Below are positions 19,638-26,877 of a stretch of DNA of 45,239 bases, piece by piece. This DNA comes from a virus. Position 1 is the first letter of the stretch. Each line of letters opens with the position of its first letter. The position numbers and the translations under genes were made by a program. Location: positions 1 through 45,239 of the IMG/VR virus record IMGVR_UViG_3300042893_001754; one strand, written 5' to 3'. Under the pieces are notes generated by a model. The model worked only from the letters and a program-made list of their open reading frames with translations. It did not search any database and was not told where the DNA came from.

Positions 19638-21017
19638 TTATTTAGGTATTAATTCGTAATCTATTGCGGCTTTTAACGCCTTTCCTTTTGTTCCAAACCA
19701 GTTAAATTCCTTATTTGAGGCTAACCAAACTATGTATTTTTTATCTTTTTCCATAACATAAGAAACTGGCTTTCCATTATGTTTACCAAAGTGAAATACA
19801 ACATCATTAGGCTTACTTAACTTATGAGCTTTTTTAGCTAATAGTGTTTTCTTTGTAGGCCTTGAAATAGCATCTATAGGATAATTACTTATTAAATACT
19901 CTCCTTTAAACAATCCCCAACCGTATCCTTCTAAATAATCTATAGTGAAATCCTCAACTTTTCCAAACCTAGTAAAATTTTCACTAAAATCTACTATCAC
20001 AGTTTCTTTTTTATCATTATGTATTCTACAACCCCTTCCAACCATTTGATAATATAAAGAGAAAGACATTGTTGATCTTGCAATTATCACAGTGTCTAAT
20101 TCTGGGTAATCAAATCCGGTAGTTAAAATACCTACGTTTATAACAGTTTTAATACTGCCATTTTTAAACCCGTCTATTATTTCATCTCTCTCTACTTTAG
20201 AGGTCTTAGAACTTACATATCTGGAACCAATTACTTTACTAGAAAGTGTCTCAGCTTCTTCTATAGAAGGTACAAAAACTAATATAGCCTTTCTGTTATT
20301 CTTTACTGCTTCATTAATTCTATTTACTATTTGACCCTCTATATCATTATTTTTATAGAACAGTTTTATACTGTTATCTGTGTAATCAGATCCTGAAGTA
20401 TTTACTTCTAAAATAGACTTATCTTGGTTTATATACTCATAGGATAGTGGTGTCCAAAAATCGCCAGCTAGGTCTTTAATTTGAGAAACATATGCTATAT
20501 CAGAAAAAAGTTTATTTTTTAACTTAGTTAGCATTTTTAATTCTGATCCTCCCATCCCACTTTCTAGGACAAAAGGAGAAGCTGTCAGACCAACTATATT
20601 TGTAATACCAAGACTTTTTATAAAAGATCTTAACTGAGATCCAGATTTAACTCCTATATGTGCTTCATCGACTATTAGGTTTTTAACACCCATACTTTTT
20701 AGTTTATCCACTTCCTTTATAATAGAACCTATTGTAGCGAAAGTGATTTTACCTATTTCTTTTATTCCTGCAGAAGCAGAGTAAATAGAAGCTTTTCCGC
20801 CAGAGTTTATAAACTTCTGATAGTTTTGTTCCAACAGTTCTTTTGAGGGCTGTAAAACAATTAGTGGACTTTTTAACCTTTTAGCAGTAGCTGATATTAT
20901 CACAGATTTTCCTGTCCCAGTCGGGAGAACTAATAACTCTTTTCTAGTTCTTTTTGACGTAAGTATATCGTATGCTATGTTTGAAGAATCTGTTTGATAA
21001 TATCTTAACTTATACAT
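19638..21017 (-). CDS. SF2 DNA helicase with ExoX-C-like C-terminal domain
   Basis: The 459-aa protein carries SF2 helicase motifs: I LPTGTGKS (31-38), II DEAH (117-120), III LTASP (144-148), motif V around VGILTTGFDYP and VI QMVGRGCR (324-331). The length and layout resemble UvsW/RecG-type or SSL2-type phage helicases used in branch migration. The last about 55 residues (FHFGKHNGKPVSYV and IVWLASNKEF) resemble the C-terminal domain of exodeoxyribonuclease X-like proteins (FGKHKGxP...WL), an extra DNA-binding module. ATG at 21017 is preceded by TATCTTTG (21032-21039). First gene of the recombination operon. Confidence 0.92.
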   Translation of the reverse strand: MYKLRYYQTDSSNIAYDILTSKRTRKELLVLPTGTGKSVIISATAKRLKSPLIVLQPSKELLEQNYQKFINSGGKASIYSASAGIKEIGKITFATIGSIIKEVDKLKSMGVKNLIVDEAHIGVKSGSQLRSFIKSLGITNIVGLTASPFVLESGMGGSELKMLTKLKNKLFSDIAYVSQIKDLAGDFWTPLSYEYINQDKSILEVNTSGSDYTDNSIKLFYKNNDIEGQIVNRINEAVKNNRKAILVFVPSIEEAETLSSKVIGSRYVSSKTSKVERDEIIDGFKNGSIKTVINVGILTTGFDYPELDTVIIARSTMSFSLYYQMVGRGCRIHNDKKETVIVDFSENFTRFGKVEDFTIDYLEGYGWGLFKGEYLISNYPIDAISRPTKKTLLAKKAHKLSKPNDVVFHFGKHNGKPVSYVMEKDKKYIVWLASNKEFNWFGTKGKALKAAIDYELIPK

Positions 21018-21031
21018 GTATTAATTTTTAA

Positions 21032-21039
21032 CAAAGATA
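21032..21039 (-). promoter_or_regulatory. -7 box for the helicase-RecA operon
   Basis: The minus strand reads TATCTTTG, then TTAAAAATTAATAC and the helicase ATG. The leader is nearly the same as those after TAACTTTG (21622-21629) and TACCTTTG (21701-21708). At -33 only TTTT is present. Confidence 0.6.
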
Positions 21040-21621
21040 AGAATTATATTTGATTAAAAAAAGGAAAAAGCAAAAAAAAATTAAAATTTCTAAAAAATAA
21101 ACATACCTTCCCATAATTATAGTTTTGTAGAAATAATTCCGGGGGATTAAGAAAATCTAACTTTGTAGGAAAAATATTGTTTACTTGTAAAATTGCATCT
21201 TTTGAGGTTAGAACTGTCTTTTTATCTGTATTGTGGGTAAGACCGTTCTACCGCTTCTAGGTAGGTAAGAAAAACTGCCCTGCGCTGTCTACTTCTCTGC
21301 GGTTTGTTGTTGCAGAACACCCCCAAACCCCCTCTTTTGTAAGAGTAGGTTTGTAGGAGTACCAGAATAGGAAAAACACCGAATCCATCATTCTGTAGGT
21401 TTTTTGTTTTACTACTTTACCAACCCCTTCTTCCTTCTCGTTGATATTCGATTGTATTATTTATTTAACAACCTACTTGTGTAGTTTTAGCTGAAACCAT
21501 ATAAACAGCTATACTCTGGCGAATATTATACAGTAATCTGTATACATCTCTTCCATTTAGCTTAGGCAAACAAATTACCGCAATACGAACCTTTCGGTAG
21601 CCACGTATCATTAATTTTTTA
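21040..21621 (-). ncRNA. Candidate structured leftward RNA in the divergent region
   Basis: About 0.58 kb between the arms is richer in G+C than its surroundings and holds many complementary segments: TATACAG/CTGTATA with a 4-nt loop (21527-21544), TAGCTG/CAGCTA (21488-21511), CAGAAT/ATTCTG (21363-21395), CTCTT/AAGAG (21332-21345), GGTTTG/CAAACC (21301-21329), TCTGC/GCAGA (21296-21316), CTACC/GGTAG (21248-21264), and GTAGGTT (21395-21401 and 21345-21351) complementary to AACCTAC (21470-21476). A TAACTTTG box (21622-21629) would transcribe it leftward. Strand is inferred from that box. It competes with the 48-aa reading frame at 21465-21611. Confidence 0.4.
21465..21611 (-). CDS. Possible small basic protein (48 aa)
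   Basis: An ATG at 21611, 10 nt after a TAACTTTG box, opens 48 codons to TAA (begins MIRGYRKVRIAVICLPKLNG, ends TTQVGC). The product is basic and the position after the promoter is like that of the helicase. However, the same DNA contains perfect hairpins and is GC-rich for this phage, so it may instead be part of a structured RNA. Confidence 0.3.
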   Translation of the reverse strand: MIRGYRKVRIAVICLPKLNGRDVYRLLYNIRQSIAVYMVSAKTTQVGC

Positions 21622-21629
21622 CAAAGTTA
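21622..21629 (-). promoter_or_regulatory. -7 box of the divergent leftward transcript
   Basis: The minus strand reads TAACTTTG followed by TAAAAAATTAAT. It stands back to back with the rightward promoter at 21668-21708, so about 40 bp separate the two divergent transcription units. At -33 only TTTT is present. Confidence 0.55.
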
Positions 21630-21667
21630 AGAAATAAGTTTAGATAAAAAAAATTAATTAAATATTA

Positions 21668-21708
21668 TTTAACTATTTTGGTGTAGATTTAATTTTTTAA
21701 TACCTTTG
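21668..21708 (+). promoter_or_regulatory. Rightward promoter with extended -33 element (PR1)
   Basis: TTTAACTATTTTG (21668-21680), 20 nt, TACCTTTG (21701-21708). It is the first of four rightward promoters sharing the TTTAACTA(A)TTTTG element; here one A is missing. It drives the first plus-strand gene at 21727. Confidence 0.75.
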
Positions 21709-21726
21709 TAAAAAATTAATACACTT

Positions 21727-22008
21727 ATGTTACCAGTAGATTTAACTTACGCAGAATTGCAGGACATCACATATGAAGAGTTTTATGACTTACTATGGGA
21801 GAATGTTTCAGAAAATATAGTTTCAACAATATACTTAGATGAGAATGATGAGTACATTAATAGTATGACTTTTGATCTTTATAGATTATACCAAATGAAT
21901 TGTGGGATAACTATTAGGGTTTTAGGTAGGATACTAGAATCTTCTTTTTTTAATATGTTTAGGCATAAACCAAGAACAGAGAATTCACTAGATAATTATT
22001 ATAATTAG
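21727..22008 (+). CDS. Hypothetical protein (93 aa), first gene of the rightward arm
   Basis: ATG at 21727. The product is acidic with YAELQDITYEEFYDLLWENVSEN at the N terminus and a helix with FDLYRLYQMNCGITIRVLG; it ends TENSLDNYYN. No known family. It is followed by its own promoter for the next gene, so it may be a single-gene unit. Its place at the head of the structural arm would suit a regulator or an early virion component, without direct evidence. Confidence 0.6.
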   Translation: MLPVDLTYAELQDITYEEFYDLLWENVSENIVSTIYLDENDEYINSMTFDLYRLYQMNCGITIRVLGRILESSFFNMFRHKPRTENSLDNYYN

Positions 22009-22028
22009 TTAATTAAAAGTTAAACTTC

Positions 22029-22059
22029 TTGTGAAATGTTATAAATATTTGTAATTTTG
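22029..22059 (+). promoter_or_regulatory. Rightward promoter upstream of the terminase gene cluster
   Basis: TTG (22029-22031), 20 nt, TAATTTTG (22052-22059). The upstream GTTAAACTTC partly resembles the extended element of the other rightward promoters. ATG of the next gene lies 14 nt after the -7 box. Confidence 0.7.
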
Positions 22060-22073
22060 CATAAAAAGTAAGA

Positions 22074-22430
22074 ATGAAATTTCCAACATTAAAATCAACT
22101 TATAAAAATGAGATAGATAAGGTAGATAAAATACTACAAATATACTCGTTGACTCAGAACCGGCCACTTAGAAATTTTGAAAGAATAATACTAATCTATT
22201 ATATTAGGAATGGGTATAGTAAAGAAACAAAAGAGTTTATAAAAGAAGATACCGGAAAAAAGGATGGAGATATACGTGTAGCAGATCTACATCTTAGAAA
22301 TAAGGGGTTCCTAGATGCAAGTTTAACAAATCTAAGAATGAGTAAGCTTTCTTCAGATATGGAAAGTATAAGAAGTAGTTTCATTCTAAATAAAAAAGAT
22401 GTGTATGTCCTACTCTTACAAAAAGAATAA
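22074..22430 (+). CDS. Hypothetical protein (118 aa)
   Basis: ATG at 22074. It is basic and mostly helical, with RPLRNFERIILIYYIRNGYSKETKEFI and a helix-turn-helix-like LRNKGFLDASLTNLRMSKLSSDM (split by Gly/Ser turns). It could bind DNA, but no family is recognised. It overlaps the next gene by 32 nt. Confidence 0.6.
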   Translation: MKFPTLKSTYKNEIDKVDKILQIYSLTQNRPLRNFERIILIYYIRNGYSKETKEFIKEDTGKKDGDIRVADLHLRNKGFLDASLTNLRMSKLSSDMESIRSSFILNKKDVYVLLLQKE

Positions 22431-22845
22431 AACACTTGTTTTCTCAGAAGAAATAATATCTGAATTGGCTAAGGAGTTAGATCTTGACGAAAAATACATT
22501 ACGGATATTGTAGACACCAATATAAAATATGTAAAAAAGTCAATAGCCGAAAATGATAATATATTGATAGTAAGTTTCCCTAACTTAGGAAAACTTGTCC
22601 TAAACTATTACTTAGGGCTTTCTTCTAAAACTGTTCAAAATTTTAATGTAGAAGCTAAAATTAATCTTTTACAAAATATTATGAAACGTACAGGAAAAAG
22701 TTTAAAAAACTTTAGAAGACCTTTAATATATAAGTTTGGAAAAAAATTAAGATCAGATATTTTTAATGATACGCATGTAATTGCAAATTTTAATAAAATA
22801 TGGTCAGATATAAATATAAAATATGATGAAAAAATTAATAAATAA
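22399..22845 (+). CDS. HU/IHF-like DNA-binding or structural protein (148 aa)
   Basis: ATG at 22399 (a second ATG at 22405 is possible). Residues about 15-65, SEEIISELAKELDLDEKY then VKKSIAENDNILIVSFPNLGKL, fit the HU/IHF core: two helices, then the strand I-x-I-x-x-F-P-x-x-G-K. Such HU-fold proteins occur in Bacteroidota phages near terminase genes, either binding DNA or in the virion. The C-terminal half is basic (KRTGKSLKNFRRPLIYKFGKKL). Overlaps both neighbours, so it is in a coupled operon. Confidence 0.55.
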   Translation: MCMSYSYKKNKTLVFSEEIISELAKELDLDEKYITDIVDTNIKYVKKSIAENDNILIVSFPNLGKLVLNYYLGLSSKTVQNFNVEAKINLLQNIMKRTGKSLKNFRRPLIYKFGKKLRSDIFNDTHVIANFNKIWSDINIKYDEKINK

Positions 22846-23134
22846 AGTATTGCTGCCTATAAAATCAAGGTTAGACAATAAGGAGTATCTTACAGATGCA
22901 CAGGTTAAAAGATTAGAGGTATGTAAAATGTGTCCTCACAACTCAGAAAATGTAAACTTTAAAAGTTTTTTAGACAAAATAAAGATTTTTTTAAACACCG
23001 TTCTTAATATATTGACAGGTGTAAAAGAGAAAGATAAATCTGTTTGTCTTTTATGTGGATGCCAATTAATATTTAAGTCGGCACAAAAAGATAAAGAAAA
23101 TATGTGTGAAATAGGAAAATGGGATAATTTATAA
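22823..23134 (+). CDS. Cys-rich zinc-binding phage protein (103 aa)
   Basis: The product has two Cys clusters: C34-x2-C37 (VCKMCPHNS) and C75-x2-C78-x-C80 (VCLLCGCQLIFK), with C95 in MCEIGKW at the end. RxxxCxxCPxN ... CxxCGCxLxxK ... CxxGKW is a pattern that I recognise from small zinc-ribbon proteins of Bacteroidota phages, of unknown role. A basic N-terminal helix precedes. It overlaps the previous gene by 23 nt. Confidence 0.7.
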   Translation: MMKKLINKVLLPIKSRLDNKEYLTDAQVKRLEVCKMCPHNSENVNFKSFLDKIKIFLNTVLNILTGVKEKDKSVCLLCGCQLIFKSAQKDKENMCEIGKWDNL

Positions 23135-23138
23135 ATAT

Positions 23139-23450
23139 ATGTATATAACAGGAGATAGCAGAGTTAAAGAAGTTGTTGAGAATATTTCTTACACAATTCA
23201 ATATGGAACCTTAAAAAGAGGAGGTGATACTAAAGTATTTATTACTATACACGATGTTCAGCATCTATCCACAACTAAAACATGTGGGTGTACGTTACCA
23301 GAAGTCACAAACAATAATGGCAACGTTGAGATTATGATAGGGTATGATAATAAAAAAATAGGAGTTATTAATCAAAGAGTGATTGAAAAAGTCCTAGATA
23401 ATGGAGTAGAAAAAAACATAGTATTTAACTTAACAGGTACAATAGAATAA
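23139..23450 (+). CDS. DUF1573-like beta-sandwich protein (103 aa)
   Basis: The order HLSTTKTCGCTLPEVTN, NVEIMIGYDNKKIGVINQ and a final KNIVFNLTGTIE follows DUF1573: a strand, Cys-Gly-Cys-Thr, Ile-x-Val-x-Tyr/Phe-Asp/Asn...Gly, and a terminal LxGxI strand. These are immunoglobulin-like domains typical of Bacteroidota proteins, which fits the predicted host. The gene may have been acquired from it; a virion surface or assembly role is possible. Its TAA overlaps the next ATG (TAATG). Confidence 0.65.
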   Translation: MYITGDSRVKEVVENISYTIQYGTLKRGGDTKVFITIHDVQHLSTTKTCGCTLPEVTNNNGNVEIMIGYDNKKIGVINQRVIEKVLDNGVEKNIVFNLTGTIE

Positions 23451-23647
23451 TGAATTTTAAAAATAACGCAATCAGAGAAGTACAGGAACTTATCAAACTT
23501 TTTCCAGAGTACACATTAGGAGAAATAATTTATGCATTCCTGAGAAATGCAGATATTAAAAAAATGTCTGATCTTTTATCTAAAGAAGATGAAGAATTAT
23601 TTACAGCAATAGAAAAAACAAAAACAGTAGAAAATGAAACAGCTTAA
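23450..23647 (+). CDS. Small helical protein (65 aa)
   Basis: ATG overlaps the previous stop by one base. The product is helical (IREVQELIKLFPEYTLGEIIYAFLRNA) with an acidic C-terminal half. A layout of two amphipathic helices then KKMSDLLSKEDEEL suggests a small oligomeric protein. Unknown function; between the DUF1573-like gene and the putative small terminase. Confidence 0.6.
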   Translation: MNFKNNAIREVQELIKLFPEYTLGEIIYAFLRNADIKKMSDLLSKEDEELFTAIEKTKTVENETA

Positions 23648-24083
23648 AGATAAAATAACAGAGTTATATACTGAGTTTATAGAGTTTGAAAAACTAGTTA
23701 AAATTAAGAACGAAGAAATAACTAATCTTAAAGGGGGTATAAAAAGCCTTGCTGCAGGTAAAGATATAGAAGCTCTAAAAGACATAGTATTAACTACTTA
23801 TGTAGATACTATACTCTACAACAAAGACCTACAAGTATTGTATTTGAAACTAATAAATGCAATTGAAATTTATATAGAATTCTCAATAGAGCCTTTACCA
23901 AAAGAGATTGAAAACTATTACGATAGTATGAAGGGATGGGCACCAAAAAGAGATTTTAAAATAGAAAAAGGAACTATTGTTGAGGTAGAGTTAGGCAAAC
24001 TAGAAAAAGCCAGAGAGGATTTCTTAAAAGGAGATTTTTACCAAAATATTTTAAATAAGATTAAAGATATAGAAAATGTCTGA
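23634..24083 (+). CDS. Coiled-coil protein, candidate small terminase subunit (149 aa)
   Basis: ATG at 23634 overlaps the previous gene by 14 nt and its end overlaps the large terminase by 8 nt. The first about 35 residues form a charged coiled coil (LYTEFIEFEKLVKIKNEEITNL), followed by helices. Small terminase subunits are encoded just upstream of the large one and contain coiled coils, but no helix-turn-helix is evident, so the identification is by position only. Confidence 0.45.
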   Translation: MKQLKDKITELYTEFIEFEKLVKIKNEEITNLKGGIKSLAAGKDIEALKDIVLTTYVDTILYNKDLQVLYLKLINAIEIYIEFSIEPLPKEIENYYDSMKGWAPKRDFKIEKGTIVEVELGKLEKAREDFLKGDFYQNILNKIKDIENV

Positions 24084-26802
24084 TTTTGTAGATAATTTTA
24101 TTAAAAACCACAAAGAGTATTTCAATAGAAATAAAGTAGTAATAGAAGCAAATCACTGGAATAATTCAGAAAAGTTTACAGAAAAATCAAAAAATCTGTA
24201 TGATACACTTTCTAATATTAGTTTAGAAGACAGTAAAGATAAAGTTAAAAAACTACAAGATATTGAAAAACAAATAAGACAAACTTCAGAGCAGTATGCA
24301 AAAACAAAAGAAGTATTATTTAAACAGGAAAACGAGCTTACCAGTTCTATACTAGGTAGGCTCTCTGTGTTTATATTAGAAGCCCAAGGAGACAGACACT
24401 TAAAAAAGACTCAAGATTTTATAAACGATACAGTTGGGATAATAAACATCCATATAAAGAAGTGTGATAATTACTTAAAATATAATTTAGATATTTTAGT
24501 AGATGAAGCTGAAACAGAACAAGAGGCAGACTACAAAGCCCAAGAAATTGTATTTCAAGATACAGTTTTTAATGAAAAAATAAAGATACAAGAAAAACTA
24601 TCTAAACTGAATATTAATAACTCAACAGATAATCTATCTGTAAAGTTTTTTAAGGACCAGAAAGCTTCTCTTTTTATGAGAGAGCCATTAGTATTAAGAA
24701 ACTTAGATATAAACATAGCAACAGAAGCTGCGTTTAGTAGTATTGATTTAACAACTTCAAAAGAGATGTTAATTAACATGAAAGATAGTTATATTCCAAA
24801 ATGGAATCCTAAAAAACATTATTGGGAGCAAAGCAAAGATGTACTACAGTTTTGGGAAGAAGAAAGACAAAAAGTAACTAAAGGTATAAATATAAATGGA
24901 TACTACTTTCATCCTTGGTTATATTGGCACTTGAATATTTTTAAAACACCAATTCCACAAGAAGATAAAAGCGAACCAACCATAAATCCATATTTTAGGG
25001 ATAACGAATGGTTTTTTGTAGAGAACTTAAAAGAAGCAGAAGATAGAGGAGACAGAGGATTACTTATGTACGGAACAAGACGTTTTACAAAATCTGTGTT
25101 GCTAGCTTCGTATATACAATGGAAGTCACATACAAAACCAAACGCTGTCGCAACATTAACAGGTGGGTCAGAAAAAGATTTACTAGATCTTACAGACAAA
25201 GTAAGAACATCTATGGACCACACAACGCCAGCTTTTAAGTTAGAAGTACAGAGTCAAGCTTGGGATGGCGGAAATACAGTACTTGGATTAAAAGAAGACG
25301 CATCTAATGTAGTAAAATATTCAACAATATCGGTAATTAACTTAGCTGCAGGATCCAAAAAAGCATCACAAAAAACGGCTGGTGGAGCTCCAAGTGCATT
25401 TGTTAATGATGAAATAGGTAAATATGACTTTTTAAGATCATATCTAGCAGCACTACCTTCTTTTGAAACACCTTATGGATTTAAATGTGTTCCAATTTTG
25501 GTTGGTACTGCCGGAGAAGAAGGGTTATCAAAAGATGCTAATACTGTCTTATCAGATCCAGAAAAATACAATTTACTATCCATGAACTGGGATATGCTTG
25601 AAAGTAAGATTGACCCAGAATTTATAACATGGAAAAGGAGAAAATTTGGGATATTCGTTCCAGCACAGATGGCTTATAAAGAAGGTTTTGTCAAAAAGAA
25701 CATGCCTTTTTCAGATTACATAGGCATAGAAGATGAAATGTTGAATAACATAAACATACAAGTAACAGATTGGGAAGGAAACAAGAAGAAACTAGAAGAC
25801 TGGAGAAAAGAAGCGGAAGGAGACAAACTGTTAGAACAACAAAGAACAGTTCAGTACCCAATTGATCCAGAAGAGTGTTTCATGTCATCTGAAGAAAACC
25901 CATTTCCGGCACTTGAAGCAAAAAGACATAAAGAGTTTTTAATAGAGTCTGGAGACATAGGTAAGAGAGTAACAGTAATACAAGAATCTAACGGTAAAAT
26001 AGCCTACGAGATGAATAATAAACCTCTTGCTGAATATCCACATCCAGGAGGATTTATTGATGCCCCTGTAGTGTTATATGAGGATCTTCCAGCAGAAAAA
26101 CCGGTAGACTATTTATACGTAGGTGGATTTGATGATTATAAACAAGAAGAATCAGGTACAGACTCAGTAGGATCGTTTCATATTTATAAGGTTAACATAG
26201 GAATGGATAAATGGTGCGGAAGAATTGTAGCATCAGTTTCAACAAGACCTGATCCACATAATAAGATGTACAGACAGATATATTTACTAATGCAAGCATT
26301 TAATGCAAAAGTATTTATGGAAAATGCGGATATGGGCTTTAAAGAATATCTTGACAGAAAAAGAAGTACAGATCTTTGGCTTGTAGAGTCTATGGACTTT
26401 AAATCAGATATGTCTCAAAGATCTCAAGGAAAAAGAAGGTATGGGTGGGCACCAACTCCAGAAAACAAAAAATTCTTATTTGGTTTACTTAAAAATTATG
26501 CCAAGCAAGAGTTTGTTATTCAAGATGAAGATGGCACTGAAAAGACAATACTTGGTGTTCAGATGATAAATGATATAGGTTTACTAGATGAAATGATTTC
26601 GTACAAAAAGGAAAACAACGTTGATAGAATGACTTCTTTCATGTCATGCCTTGGGTATGAGTTTTTTTTATTTCAAAATTATATGTTACCAAATATTTCG
26701 AACAGAAGAGTAAAACAAGAAGATAGTCAGAAAAAGAAACCAGAAAAAAATATGGCAGAAAAGCTGTATGGATCTTCTAAAAGAACTATGAAATACTACT
26801 AA
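24076..26802 (+). CDS. terL: Large terminase subunit (DNA-packaging ATPase/nuclease)
   Basis: The 908-aa product has a packaging ATPase core: an atypical Walker A GTRRFTKS (residues 333-340), Walker B SAFVNDEIGK (440-449, acids D445 and E446), and a C-terminal RNase H-type nuclease with GGFDDYKQ (D686 and D687) and VFMENADMGF (E749). Typical TerL length is 450-750 aa; here about 250 N-terminal residues form an extra coiled-coil region (KVKKLQDIEKQIRQTSEQ). It would cut concatemers and pump DNA through the portal. It is preceded by a candidate small subunit and followed, after a promoter, by the portal gene. Confidence 0.92.
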   Translation: MSDFVDNFIKNHKEYFNRNKVVIEANHWNNSEKFTEKSKNLYDTLSNISLEDSKDKVKKLQDIEKQIRQTSEQYAKTKEVLFKQENELTSSILGRLSVFILEAQGDRHLKKTQDFINDTVGIINIHIKKCDNYLKYNLDILVDEAETEQEADYKAQEIVFQDTVFNEKIKIQEKLSKLNINNSTDNLSVKFFKDQKASLFMREPLVLRNLDINIATEAAFSSIDLTTSKEMLINMKDSYIPKWNPKKHYWEQSKDVLQFWEEERQKVTKGININGYYFHPWLYWHLNIFKTPIPQEDKSEPTINPYFRDNEWFFVENLKEAEDRGDRGLLMYGTRRFTKSVLLASYIQWKSHTKPNAVATLTGGSEKDLLDLTDKVRTSMDHTTPAFKLEVQSQAWDGGNTVLGLKEDASNVVKYSTISVINLAAGSKKASQKTAGGAPSAFVNDEIGKYDFLRSYLAALPSFETPYGFKCVPILVGTAGEEGLSKDANTVLSDPEKYNLLSMNWDMLESKIDPEFITWKRRKFGIFVPAQMAYKEGFVKKNMPFSDYIGIEDEMLNNINIQVTDWEGNKKKLEDWRKEAEGDKLLEQQRTVQYPIDPEECFMSSEENPFPALEAKRHKEFLIESGDIGKRVTVIQESNGKIAYEMNNKPLAEYPHPGGFIDAPVVLYEDLPAEKPVDYLYVGGFDDYKQEESGTDSVGSFHIYKVNIGMDKWCGRIVASVSTRPDPHNKMYRQIYLLMQAFNAKVFMENADMGFKEYLDRKRSTDLWLVESMDFKSDMSQRSQGKRRYGWAPTPENKKFLFGLLKNYAKQEFVIQDEDGTEKTILGVQMINDIGLLDEMISYKKENNVDRMTSFMSCLGYEFFLFQNYMLPNISNRRVKQEDSQKKKPEKNMAEKLYGSSKRTMKYY

Positions 26803-26806
26803 CAAA

Positions 26807-26847
26807 TTTAACTAATTTTGGTAATTGCTAAAATTTAACTAATTTTG
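26807..26847 (+). promoter_or_regulatory. Rightward promoter with extended -33 element before the portal gene (PR2)
   Basis: TTTAACTAATTTTG (26807-26820), 19 nt, TAATTTTG (26840-26847). The sequence AATTTAACTAATTTTG is present twice (26805 and 26832); the first copy supplies the -33 and the second the -7 box. No gene in this gap. Confidence 0.8.
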
Positions 26848-26877
26848 TAAATTAAGCACTATAAAATTTTACATTAA

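Noticed and set aside
21257-21391. A 44-codon minus-strand frame (MMDSVFFLFWYSYKPTLTK...) in the divergent region
   Set aside because: No promoter or leader precedes it, and it coincides with several complementary segments of the candidate RNA; length is compatible with chance.
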